DNA from: Symbiodinium natans | Taxonomy: Eukaryota > Sar > Dinophyceae > Suessiales > Symbiodiniaceae | DNA length: 64,000 bases | Direction of reading: 5' to 3' | Assembly (NCBI GenBank): GCA_905221605.1 | Contig: CAJNDS010000360.1 | Coordinates: forward strand, 93,848 to 157,847 | Shown here: in pieces, positions 44,880 to 56,053 of the stretch | How positions within the stretch are numbered: the stretch's first letter is position 1 | How the letters are laid out: every line of letters starts with the position of its first letter | The notes under the pieces: model-generated | What the model saw: only the letters and a program-made list of their open reading frames with translations | Database searches by the model: none | What the model was told of the DNA's origin: nothing | Made by a program: the position numbers and the translations under genes

Positions 44880-45422
44880 CTAGGTTTGGGAGTCACCATT
44901 CAGCCAGAGATACTCAATACCCGCCCAAGAGGTATCAACATCGGGCAGAGGAATCTGCACGCCTGCCGCAAAAGAGCCGACGAAGAGTCTGCACAGAGGG
45001 GCATTCCGCGGAAATAACTCCTGAACCGACACTGTCTTGGGCTTCGGGACATGTTCACGGGCTTCTTCATGTTTCCTCTTGCAAGAGCAGAGCTTCAGCA
45101 GAGCCGAGTCGACCCACTCAGATTGGTCCGGTTCTGCACAAAACCTTCCGCCCCTGGACTGCCCGCCCAGTTCTGCCTTGCACAAGCGAGCCCGTGCCAA
45201 AGCCCTCCTTCTCGCACGACAGGTCGCCAGGCACAATCCGGAATGCGACAGACACACGCAAGCTTCAGCCAGAAGCTTGGAGCTGCAGCAAGCGGCATCG
45301 ACAGCTTCGGGCGTTTCACATGCACGGACGCAAGGCTGGCGTGCCAGGAACCCCCTTCGCGAACCGAACATCGACCGAAGCAAAAGGAGCTTCGGGAATT
45401 CCTGAACAGGACCAAAGCACAC
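44880..45422 (-). CDS. Hypothetical 180-codon frame conserved in both duplicates
   Basis: The C-terminal part, reading VSVQELFPRNAPLCRLFVG then SFAAGVQIPLPDVDTSW, is identical to the copy at 57797-58333. Elsewhere there are a few replacement and a few silent differences, and the N-terminal ends differ by a frameshift. No domain was recognised. A donor-like GAATG|GTGACTC lies near the end. The opposite strand is also open, so the evidence for coding is modest; strong local conservation is the main argument. Confidence 0.35.
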   Translation of the reverse strand: MCFGPVQEFPKLLLLRSMFGSRRGFLARQPCVRACETPEAVDAACCSSKLLAEACVCLSHSGLCLATCRARRRALARARLCKAELGGQSRGGRFCAEPDQSEWVDSALLKLCSCKRKHEEAREHVPKPKTVSVQELFPRNAPLCRLFVGSFAAGVQIPLPDVDTSWAGIEYLWLNGDSQT

Positions 45423-45580
45423 CGCTGAGCTGATCAGTCGGGGTGCAAGGCTGGCAGGGGGAGGACATCATCAGTCACCCTTGAAGCAAGGGGCCAGTGG
45501 TGCTCAAATCTGTGCATCTGATTTAACCATCAACACGTCAAGGCACGAGAGTAAACAAACTCCCGAGTCTGAGACAAAAG

Positions 45581-45636
45581 CCCTAAACCCTAAACCCGAA
45601 ACCCTAAACCCTAAACCCCAAACCCTAAACCCTAAA
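45581..45636. repeat. CCCTAAA array inserted in copy 1 only
   Basis: Eight heptamers (56 bp) lie between gagacaaaag and gcaccctttt. Copy 2 reads gagacaaaagcatcctctt at 58811-58829 with no array. It is a clean filled/empty pair. Confidence 0.92.
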
Positions 45637-45720
45637 GCACCCTTTTGGTCCGGGCTCGTTGGCACGGCGACACACCGTGAGCAGACGGATCACTCTGGAC
45701 CTCCTCCCCAAGCTGCGCAC

Positions 45721-45754
45721 TAGGGTTTAGGGTTTAGGGTTTAGGGTTTATGAT
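45721..45754. repeat. TTTAGGG array inserted in copy 1 only
   Basis: About 34 bp of TTTAGGG repeats plus tatgat lie between agctgcgcac and agcacggccaccgacc. Copy 2 (58931-58952) reads agctgcgcaccagcacggcc without the array. Confidence 0.92.
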
Positions 45755-46313
45755 AGCACGGCCACCGACCGGATCAAGCGACTGCCGGAGTTTGCCCGCG
45801 TGAAGGTTCTGGAGCTTCAAGGGGGGGTTTTGAGCCGTAGGGCTTCTCAGGATCCAGGGCTTAAAAGGCACAAGCCGCCGGCTGGGATGTTCTCGTCAAA
45901 CTCCACCTCAAAGCTTCTCACCGTCTCAAAGAGGAAGATGCTGCAGTGCCTGGAGTCGAGCCTGGCATCAAGCCTGGAGGGTTTTGCTGTCTGGGTGTTC
46001 AGGGTTCGGAGTGTCGGGCTAGTGATCAGGGTTGAGGAGTTGGGTTTGACGCTTCCTGATTTGTAGGGGGGGGGGGGTCCCAGATAGATGTCCGGAAGGG
46101 ATTCTGACCACCAGTTGCAAAAAGGCCACGGTAAAACAAGTCCACACGTTCACTCGGCTAGCTTGCCATGGTTTAAAAATTCCGACCACCCTACCAAAGT
46201 CTGCCAAACGAAACATCACCAGGAGATCTACGTCTAGCCAGATTCTGCTCATCTTTCCCGAGCCGAGACCTTGTACCCCACGGCTTAGGGCTTAGGGTTT
46301 ACAGAGCTGACCC

Positions 46314-46373
46314 TCCCCCCCCCCACCCCCCCCCCCCCAAAAAAAAAACAAAAAACAAAAACAAAAAACAAAA
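46314..46373. repeat. C-run followed by A-rich run
   Basis: About 26 bases, nearly all C, are followed by (a)n caaaa words. Copy 2 has a shorter equivalent at 59507-59535. Confidence 0.9.
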
Positions 46374-47033
46374 AAGAAGCCAAAGACCACGACGCCAAAA
46401 CCACAAAGAATCCCACACTCTCTGCACTGGCCTTCGTTGAAGAACCTGAGCAACAAGAGGCGCGGCTCTGGTCCCGAACGCCTTCGGTCGCCTACAGGGG
46501 CTTAGTAAGGGTTTCACACGGGTCATCTGGGGGTTATAACCGTTTCGCAAGGGTTTAGGCTTTTGCGTGTTCGTTTTTTGCGAAAGAGGGGCCCACTCGA
46601 GTTCGACTTCCCAGGCCAGGGTTCCGGGCAGGGCAAAGGAGACTCAGACTTTCGAGCCTCCAAGCTCCTGTCAACTACCGGACCATCCCTCAAGTTGACC
46701 ATTCAATCGCGTGTGGTGACGACATGCGGGCCTGCCTGGTCATGGCATAAGCTCGCATGCTTCACGATGCCATGGTGTGACACTTACGTCCGACAACGAA
46801 CTTTTGGAATGGCTTCACATGACTCATTGTCCAGATCTCCTAAGGCCGGATCTCTGGTGCTCATCATGTGGCTTGCCAATGCTTCCCATGATCTTGGTAA
46901 CTTTGTTCAAGTCTTCACTACCCCAAGAGCTCGGTCGCACCTCGGTCCTACCAAGTGCCCTGTGTCCCTGAACACGGGGGTCCGACAGCAGAAACGGAGC
47001 AAGCTTGAGTGGAAGCATCTGTGTGATCGTGCT

Positions 47034-47052
47034 CCCCCCCCCCCCCCCCCCC
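47034..47052. repeat. C-homopolymer at the duplication junction
   Basis: About 20 C residues lie just before the copy-1/copy-2 boundary. Copy 2 has only seven at its own end (60282-60288). Confidence 0.9.
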
Positions 47053-48144
47053 CGCGAGCGAACCTCTCTTAGTCCCTATTAAAGAATGTTAAAAACATCC
47101 GAAGACCTAGGTTCTAAGCGAGAGCTCTTCCAACAGCTTGGGGTCCACCCACGACGAAATCCAGATCAACAATAAGTGAGGGGTCGAAGATCGCTCAGGA
47201 ACCAGCCGCCGATTACGGAGGGACTCTTTATGAATTATTCCGGTCTCCATACAAGCTATCTCTATTCACGAGGAGTTGCGTGGTGACTCGCACTTCTTCA
47301 CTACGAATACCCTTGCCGACTCTTGACTTTAAACTATCACTGTTGCCGCCAATACAAGGAAGTGGTTCATGATTCTATTGCCCTCTACAACCTTCTCATG
47401 GCTACTACGACCCTTACAAGAAGTACTGCGCTAGGTGGAAGTAGCAGGGTGTGTTCAACATGACATCTTCAAACATGCGTTGATCCCGCTGGGCTTTGGT
47501 GAGGCGGAAAAAGCTGTTAAGCGGGCTCTCACACGACAACAAAATGGAATGTTGTTGGCCGCAGGTGCAAGCTGTTAGAGTAGATTTGCCCACCATCTCA
47601 AGGATGACTGTCAGTGTGGCTTCGCATATAACACACATTTTTCGCATTTTTGTAAGATAAGATACGATACAAAAATAGAATATGTGATCTCATCTGACGC
47701 CTGCGAAACGAAGCTCGACAGAGCCTACTGGCAAGGCCTTAGGAATTCGGAGATGGCTTGGGCGTTCAAGTGTATATGGTTTGGGGGGTTTTCTGGGTAG
47801 GTCTCTCAACTAAGGAAGGTCCTTGTCTCGGTCCCCAAAACAGTACGGTACCCTTTTCAAGAGGACCCTTAAAAGACCTAATTCAAAGAGCTACCCATCT
47901 TCTCACATATGTGCGAGAAGTGGACATTGGCACTATCCTCCAAATGACACCCACACTTTCAGATGCTTGAAACGCCGCTACCGGCTTCCTTCCGAGCCGG
48001 AAGGAAATCAAACGCGACACCAATGCGACTGCCCAACACGAATACCACTGACTTTGCTACTTAATTTGCTTCATCCCCCGGTAGACCTACAATCAAGTCA
48101 GGAGTACGTGTGTAATGCGACCGATGTGAGCAACAACAGGCGGC

Positions 48145-48635
48145 CTCGTCTTACGAAGGTCCATCAACGGGGCGCTTGACTTGGATAAACTGCTGTATCG
48201 CCAAATCACCAGACGCTTCAGGAATTTATGAACACCTGCATAGTGACAACGAGCCATCAGCATGAAAGCAGCAACATACAACGTGCGAAAGGTGTGTGAA
48301 AGTTCTACACAAACACTTGGCCGACCCACCTGGAGACCCTGCCAAAACTCCTCCACTGCGAACAGAAAGGTTTAGGATCTAGGGTGCTAGCCTTCGTACC
48401 CCAGATCTCAAGCACGTCGAAACCTGATTCTCCCGCTGAATAAAAAATCGAATCCCCATTGAGCTGCAGCCTATGCTCAACGACAAAGCTGGACAGCTGG
48501 TAGGTGCAGGTACTTTTTCTTGCGCTGCTCATGAGCGCATGCGTACAGAGACATGGTAGTTCCATGCGTTCCTCACACCGACACAGGCCGAGCTTCACCT
48601 GAGTTGGCGGCACATCCCATTTACATTTGAGGGCT
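48145..48635 (-). CDS. Unidentified gene fragment, two phase-matched exons (copy 2)
   Basis: Exon A (48635-48400) encodes ALKCKWDVPPTQVKLGLC, then HALMSSARKSTCTYQL and HRLQLNGDSIFYSAGESGF then DVLEIWG. The acceptor is CTGCAG|AGCC and the donor TGGG|GTACG. Exon B (48235-48145) encodes VHKFLKRLVIWRYSSLSKS then SAPLMDLRKT. The phases match. In exon B a 24-codon stretch is identical in both copies with only silent differences. A Cys-rich start is visible. No family was recognised. An upstream exon near 48780-48990 (frame with SDDETGGLSSGSSESES) is possible. A minus frame at 47414-47647 may be a further exon but is frameshifted relative to copy 1. Confidence 0.4.
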
Positions 48636-50998
48636 CTGCAGAGTGAGCCGCGACAAGAATCAAGGCAGCAGCGAAGCTTGCAACGTTTCTGAAGTCTTAG
48701 TAGTTTGCGTGAAGAGATGTCGTCGACGGAAAGGAAAGGCGAGCTTATGCAGAGGAGTGGATGCCACCTGCATCACGCGCACCTTCTCAGCGATAGTTCA
48801 CCCGCCCTGGTGAAGATGCACATCGCAGTGTCCGAGTGCATCATGGGACGTGCTCTCAGATTCAGATGAGCCTGACGACAGCCCGCCTGTTTCATCATCT
48901 GAAGCACGGCACCCTTCGAATACAGCAGGCGGCTTCTGCATGTCCCCTTGGCCATGGAAAACTTATCTGAGATCTTTGCAATGGGCATTGTCCCTTGGCG
49001 CCCCCCATTTTTGTCAAACGAGAATCCGTAAGCACCATGTCCTAAATCGCAAAACCCCTAAGCCCCACCTTCCTTGAAACCCCGAAGCGCAGACTCCGCC
49101 CCCGAAGACTAAGAGAAGCGCAGGAAACGGAAGCTCTGGTGCAGTTTCAGGGTTCCCCAAACGGGTTCTTTAAGGGTTTGGGGTGTAGGGGTTGCTTACA
49201 AGGTTCCGAGAGGACTTCTTACAAGGGCATAAATTGATGAAAGGTGACGAAGGCTCCTCTGCAGACCCCGCCAAGGGACGCTGGGTTGTGAAATTGCCCG
49301 AGGACCAGGCTCCGTCGCTCAGAAGATCTGCCTTCAGCTTCGGGAACTTCCCCCCGAAACGCAATGGGCACTGGGGTCTTAGCTTAGGGCCGCTAGTAGG
49401 GGTCAGGGTTTAGCAGTTTCGGGCTGAGCTTCTGGCGAAGGTGTGTTGCCTGTCTCGCGGCATGGGCATTGCAGCTGTTAAGGCGAATGAGACGCGGATC
49501 CGGCAGTGGGAACCTCCTCGTGGTCTCTGTGACCACGAGGAGCAAGACCAAGACAAGGCCGATTCTCCATCAGCAGGCTGCAGCCACGTGATTCTCACAA
49601 CGAAAGGACTTAGAAGTCCTCCCTTGCCCCGCGCGTTGCGCCGAAAATCTACCTCCAGCTCACGGAGTCCGGTTGACGCTTCCAAACTCAGCCCCGCAAA
49701 CGCAACACAAGCGACCCGTCGAAACATCACCGCGGAAGTGCATACAGTGATGGGTCGACCTGAAAACCTGTGCTGTGGCCTGTCTCAATAGCCTCAGCAA
49801 GAAGCGCACCATGTCAAGGAGCTCCCGTATACTGCAAGGAGTTCATGCCGCATTTATGCCCTGTGCTCACAAACTCGGAGATGTTTAGTCTTCCCGGGCA
49901 ACGTCCAACGACAAAGCTCACAGTTGATGCGACCAGATCTATGCCTGGCCTCCTCGCGGTTGAAAGCTCCTCTTGCGTTTCAATTTCAGAACTTCAGAAG
50001 CAGTCCTGTGACATGTGCCGAAACACTCAGGTTTCAGGACGCATTCCGAGCGCTCCACCGAACCTCTGTTCATGGTGGCCTCAAGCAGCTGTGCTGCCAC
50101 CCTACACGCCCCAAATTCACCAACATGAGTTTTTAGCCTGCAAGAAAAGATCACCGGACGGTGCAGCCGGGCCACTTTGTGTGAAAGGCGCCCTTCCTCT
50201 ACACCCCTAAACCGTCAACCCTGAATCCAATACAGCAGGTGTATGACGCATGTGTGCTGCTCTAGGAGCATGTGACTCTGCGCTGGGAGCTCTAGAGCAC
50301 GAACATCTCCTTGCCAGGGCGAAGCTCGGAAGAAGACTCTTGATGACTCTGTGGCGACGCAGAACTGCAGCACGCGGGAAACATGCCAAACTGCGTCCGA
50401 CACCCGGTGATGCGGGATGCGTCCACCCCGACAGCACGGCAAAGGGCATGGTCGGCCGTTGGGCGAGGCCCCCGACACCCACGTTCACCAGTGGCTGTGG
50501 CGACGCTGGAGACTTGCTGCTCCGGTTCGCACAATCCTTGCTCCCTACAAATCCACACAGTGGTAATCCGCTACAGAGCTAGCTGGCGAAGAGGCCCCGC
50601 GCTGAGGCCCTGCACTGACCCTGAAGGGTATTATGGGTTCCTAAAAATAGGGTTCCCTTGCAGGGTACTACAGGTTCGATTAAAGGGTTCCCTTTAAGGG
50701 TGTCCCGTAGCTTCAAGGCTTCGGGCAAAACTTGGAAAAGGTGTGTTGAAACTTCAGTCCTCCTTCCTTCGTCTTCTCGGTCCCGGAAAGGAAAGCTGCT
50801 GAACGGAACTTTAAACGGCCCTCAAATCACGAAGATCTGAGCAGCTTGGTCTCCAAATGGAACGCCGGGGAGGGAAGGAGAAGTCACTTTCTGATAGAAC
50901 ATGCTAGCCTTGTAAGCTGTAGTGCCCCAGTAAACTACCGGCCACGTGCCCTGTGCCTGAGCCTTCCCATCCTGTGAGATTTTGAGGCTTGGTGCTTG

Positions 50999-51112
50999 TG
51001 CACTAAGCGAACTGCATAAAGTGGCTGGGAAACGGTGTCACTTTCAAGATATGTCAAACAGCCCTAAAGCACATTGTGCTTCTCGTTTGGAGGGTGGCAT
51101 CAAGCCGAGTTG
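50999..51112. other. Inverted counterpart of 36667-36780
   Basis: See the copy-1 entry. The orientation differs only for these 114 bp. Which orientation is ancestral is unknown. Confidence 0.93.
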
Positions 51113-52128
51113 CAGCGACTGGGCAAAACCAAGATGCAGGGACCGTTTCAACCAGCCCCAGTCGCTTTACATTGATGCACTCGCCACTCGCAGCTCAGTC
51201 TAGCTCGAGTGGAAGCTGGTTCGACCCGCACATGAGCCCTCCCTCACATTGCAAACTTTCGTTGATGCCGCCATATCCCCCAGGCACTTGAAGACGCCAA
51301 CTCCAAAGGCAGGCTCAACAACGCATACAACAAAGAATCTCATAACTCCCTAGCTCCATGTCGTGGCCACCCTCAGGCCCCCAAGCCCTGAAGCCCTAAA
51401 CCTCAAATCCTCCACCTCCGCAATTCGGGGGCCTTTGCAAGCAGTCTTGGAAGCCCTCACCAGCGTCTTACTGCAGATGCTCGGAGCTCCGGGCTTTTCT
51501 GCGAGAAAGCAAGGAGAGTGAAATGCCGTGTTGAGCTCTCAAACCCACTTGGCAGTCTACGTCTGCTCCCAGGCCCACGCACGCCGCTCTGCCCACAAGT
51601 TCACATCATGGCTCGAAGAGGTCGTACCGAAGGTGGTGTTCCTGAGTGCTTGGGTCTCCGTGCTTGCACCTGCCAGGAATGGGCAGGACTCGCAGATAAC
51701 CGTCTCAAGGGATGTGGGAGTTCTTATGGGATTGAATCCCCGGTGATTCTCACAGGCCGCATATAGGCTCCAACCCACATCGGTGCCGTCACGGATCTGG
51801 AAGATCTCCTAGACCCCCCAAACAGCCCAACAGCCCTCCCTTACTCCAGAGCTGCAGTGGCTCTACTAAAGACCTTCCAGTGCCCGGAATCGGAAGTTCT
51901 AGACTCCAGCTTTTACCTTCATGGAGACGTCTTGGGACCTTCAGCAAGCCTGCGCGCCTCTCAGAACCTCTTTGGTCTGGCCCCTGCCTTGGGGTTCAGA
52001 GCTCAGGATTGAAGGGTGGTGCTAGGCTTCATGCAAGGTTTAGGGTATTCAGCAGAACTTCAGCATTTTGGCGCCGTCAGGGCAACCATCTGCAGTACAG
52101 TCAACACCGCCAGTGCGGAAGCACAAAG

Positions 52129-52495
52129 GTATTATTGTTTTACTGTAAAAGCGCCATCCTGGCTGGCGGGATAGACGCAGAAGCCAGCACGGCTTGGCCA
52201 GAAAGGCCGTAGTGGTATGGCAGTTAGAAGCTCTAGCTGAAAGTGAAGAAGGCCACACCGATGGGCCTAGTGAAGTAGATTTGTCTGCTGCTATGTCTGC
52301 AGGCAACACCAGCATAACAGCCAAGTGACTGCAGGCGCAGAGGGCCGAGTGAAGTAGATTTGTGACCACTGCTATGTCAGCAGGCAACCAAGCAAAACAG
52401 CCAAGTGACTGCAGGCGCAGTGACAGTGGGGCCACGTGAAGTAGATTTAGACCACAGTTGTGTCTGCATGGAGCAGTTTTAGACACTGCACAGAG
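52129..52495 (+). mobile_element. Introner-like insertion 1 (367 bp) in copy 2
   Basis: It is absent from copy 1. The flanks are gcacaaaggt (52121-52130) and gcacagaggt (52488-52497), a 10-bp imperfect target duplication. Read as an intron it is AAAG|GTATTATTG ... CACAGAG|GTCAC, and excision restores the copy-1 order gcac..ag|gtcacag. The interior carries three diverged tandem units of about 85 bp starting gtgaagtagattt (about 52271, 52350 and 52437). No coding. Confidence 0.65.
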
Positions 52496-54146
52496 GTCAC
52501 AGTGCAGGCACCGACGGAGCTCCGCTGGCGCTCACAATGCTAGACCCCCGTATGGCGATACGGGGGCATGCGCTCAAGCTTCCATGTTTTTCTCGGTGCC
52601 TTGCTGTCCAAAGGGAAAGGGAACGCCCCCGTACGAGCAGAGGCACTGGGAGGATGCGAGACCTGAGACTCACGATGGTCCACTTTGAGCCTGTTCCTCT
52701 ATTGATTAGCAAGAGTCTTGGGAGTGCAGGGGGTTTAGGGATTTGGATTTCGGGCCTCTGGCGCTTTGCTGCTTGAGGTCTTGGCCATGGAGATTCTGGA
52801 GTGCTGCTGGCCATCTGCTTCTCGCCACTGTTGAAATCGGTTGAATGCAAAGGTCAAAACCAACACTGCGAGCCCGAGGCATGCACACTTGCACACTGCA
52901 GCTTCCTTTAACCTGTGAGAGCCCAACACGTGGAGATTCGTGTTGCAGAACCTATACTACTCTACTGGGTAACTTTCCAAACTCAGACCCATGTTGATGG
53001 GAGCGGCCCTTCTTGACTTTTACCAGAATGTTTCCGGCTGTGAGTTTAGAGCCCGCAAATCGAAAACTGGGCCCTGGGTTGCTGGGAGGATCGCCTTGGG
53101 CTTGGGATTTACAGGGCAGCTTTAGGACGTCTCACATGAAGGCTTCGCACCCCTCACCTATCCCTATCCTTCGGCGCCATGCGAAGCGCGAAGCTTGGGG
53201 TGTCAGTGATGGAGCGTCTGGAGCTCCTGACTTTTACAATGGCAATCGCTCAGAGTTTGATGCTTAGGCGTGCATAGCGCTGCTTTGGGGTGTCGGGGGA
53301 GAAAAATGCTTTGACAAAACTCAAACGAGTTGAAGCGAGCTCGAGACGCTGTAAGCGAACGGAGCTGGAGCCTACATGTCAATGCCCCAAAAACCTTCAA
53401 AGTAGGGCGCTGGATTTGACCCAGGCATGTTCGACCCTTATCTCTTTTTGGGGCGTCTTAGGTTTTGGGCCGTGGGTGCTAAGGCCTGATGAAGCCTCAG
53501 TGCTGATGCTACTCAGTGCAAGGGTGCAAATGGTGACTCCTCGCCGGTCCTCGCCACCGACACTTGCATAGAGAAATGCAGCTTCCACGTTGCCTCCGAG
53601 CTTCAGGCATGCTTTCAGTAGCGTAACGGGGCTCCAAGACGAAACCCGCCAGCACGATAACAAAAGGCCCCTTCTGCCTTTCCATGAGCGTCTCAACACC
53701 AGGCAGACAGAATCCAGAGTGAGCTTCGTCCTCACACAAGCGACTTTCTGACTGGATCTGCGGAAGCGGAAGCCAGAGCGAGTGATTGGCCGAGACTGTG
53801 CAGGGCAGAATACCTCCTGCACAACTATCGCAACTTTTCTGCTCCCTCAAACCGAGAGACATCCAGAAACCACAAAACCTGTAGGTTCTGCGCAAGGCAG
53901 AACAAAGCGGCATTTTGAGTGTCTCGACACCCAGTCGTGAGATTCCCTAAGCCGCAAACTGCAAAAAAGGCATCTGGTGAGTTGCAATTCCACAGCTTCC
54001 CACCTCACTTCCGAATGGGCTGCTGCGGAGAGTCCTGAAATCGCACCAGGTCGCCCCCAAAGCACACAACCAAACTTCAGGACGCCGTGCTGAATGCAGC
54101 CAGGGTCAGGGTGTAGGATGGTTGCTTTGAGCTTCGTCGGGTTTAG

Positions 54147-54392
54147 AGCCCCCCGTGCTTAGGATGGGGGGGAGCAGAAAATGTAGATTACAATTTTCAC
54201 TCCTCCAGCGATACGAATGTGTCAATTGTAGGATCCCACGTCTGGGTCCACGTTTTGCAGCTACCTCGTGCAGGGCAAGCCACGCATACCCCGGCATATT
54301 TCCGCTGGACACGGACACTGGCAATTGTAGGAAAACATGTCCTGCAATTCTGCGCCCCCCACCACTCCTACATTTATTAAGCGCGGGGGGGT
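54147..54392. mobile_element. MITE-like element with C-run inverted ends, copy 2 only
   Basis: The left arm is CCCCCCGTGCTTAGGAT then GGGGGGGAGCAGAAAATG. The right arm, read in reverse complement, is CCCCCCCGCGCTTAATAAATG and then GGGGGGCGCAGAATTGCAGG. These are nested matching inverted ends around a core of about 170 bp. Both flanks carry gtttag-type words. The matching site in copy 1 (about 41430) lacks it. Confidence 0.6.
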
Positions 54393-55906
54393 GGGTTTAG
54401 GGTCTTGGGGTTTCAAGGGTTTGAGGGCTTTTTATGGGTCTTTACCGCGCTTAGGCGTGATCTCTAAGGCGGAGGAGCCGACGTATGCCTCGCAGGTCTG
54501 CCACACTGCAGACCTGGCCGCAATGACTATGCCGCAGTGCTCTGGCGTTTAAGGCTTCCTATAAGGATTTAAACGGATGAGGATCGGACACGGTCTCTTG
54601 GGCGTTGGCTTTCACGCCCGAAAGTCCAAATTTAGGCGCCCTTCTTTGGATTAAAAAAGCCCTTTAAGCCCTTTAAGCCTATTTCAAATGGGCCCCTGCT
54701 CTTACAAAACGGCCCCCTTTTTGAGGCTTTCGGATTCTTTCGGGTGCTCACGGACTCCTTTTGAGGGGGAGCATGTTGAGAGCATTTAGGGCTACCGGGT
54801 GCTATAGGAGTCCAGATCATAGCTGGTACCGAAACAAGCTCCGTCGCATGCGACGTCTGTTGCTTCGATGGCTTCAGTTTGATGGGGATGCCGTCGCCCT
54901 GGTGCTACTATCGCCATCACCTGCCCTGCCTCCCCACAGATTGCTGAAGGTGCCTCTCTCTCGCCAAATCTCAGTGGGAAGTTGGTGGAGACTGCGCCGG
55001 CACTGCTTGGCGGCGGCAAGCCCGCCAGACAGCAGAGCACGAAAGCCGCAATGCCGCGCCTGGCTCTAGCGATGTGCAACAACAGGTCACTGCTGGTCTT
55101 CGCCGGAGGGGCCTGAGTGCAAACCACTGCTGCTGTGGGCGCCGGAGGAAACTTCATTCCAAATCAGCTCAGGTTCCACCGCCCCTGACAAAAATGCGCA
55201 GCTCAAGTCTTCCTCTTTCGCATCCAGGTCTCATGCCGTCCCCTCTACCCTTTTGCCCCTAAACCCTGCTTGCTTTTGCTTGGTGGTGCTTTCCAGAAGG
55301 AGGAGGAGCTCGGATTTCAAAGGTCTAGCGGATGGGCTTAGGGTTTAGGGGGGAGCTCTGGTGCCCTAAATTCAGATGGCACCTCGAGTCCCCTTCCGGC
55401 AAGAGAGCGGTGTGAGCCCCTCCGCCCCCCCTGCTGCGAGGTTTTCGTAGGACCCCTGAATGTTCACCTTCATCCTGGCTCCTGAGCCTTCGTAAAGGTA
55501 TGACCAAAGTCGCTAGCATCAGGTTCCCAGGAGAAAAAAAACTTCGAGCACCCTTCACTGGCAAGGCAACTGGAATCGATGTCTCCTAGGATCCTGCGCC
55601 CTTTGTGGTTGCTTCTACCTCTCACCAGCCACCTGGCAGCTTGGTGAACACTAAAACCCTAAACCCTAAAATAGGGGGTTCAGGGTTTAAGATCTGGGGG
55701 TGGGGGCCCGAGGACCCAAAACCCTCAACTCCTCACCCTCCACTAGGTGCAAGGGCACCCTTCAGGATTTAGGATTTAAATGCTGACAGCTTTTACAGAT
55801 TACAAAGCTGGAGCAGGGCCAAAGGAGGGAGACGCGCCGTGCACTGTCGACCAGCAGCCAAACCGCTTCCGACAAGAGGCCGCAGACGAGGAAGCGAGTC
55901 TACAGA

Positions 55907-56053
55907 ATCAATAGGTTGTCGTCAACTGTGATCTGAAACGCACAACATGGCACGGCATTCCTACTTCATCCTCCCAACAAGAAGCCGCAGACGAGTCTAC
56001 AGAATCAATAGGTTGTCGTCAACTGTGATCTGAAACGCACAACATGGCACGGC
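55907..56053. repeat. Local tandem duplication of about 91 bp
   Basis: The word agaatcaataggttgtcgtcaa and the following ctgtgatctgaaacgcacaacatggcacggc occur at about 55905-55955 and 55998-56053. Copy 1 has a single version near 43265-43315. Confidence 0.85.

Larger units (their letters stand above)
32708..47072. repeat. Segmental duplication, copy 1 (about 14.4 kb)
   Basis: It is colinear with 47073-60302 in direct orientation. Matching blocks are 33000-33330/47350-47650, 34000-34600/48420-49000, 35000-36560/49500-50900, 37290-37830/51300-51860, 39590-41430/51870-54110, 41440-42660/54390-55440, 43390-44790/56050-57710, 44880-45430/57790-58345, 45440-46310/58690-59510 and 46380-47060/59530-60300. 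Identity is high but uneven, with many indels not in multiples of three. Copy-1-only DNA includes about 36950-37235 and 37835-39595. Confidence 0.92.
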
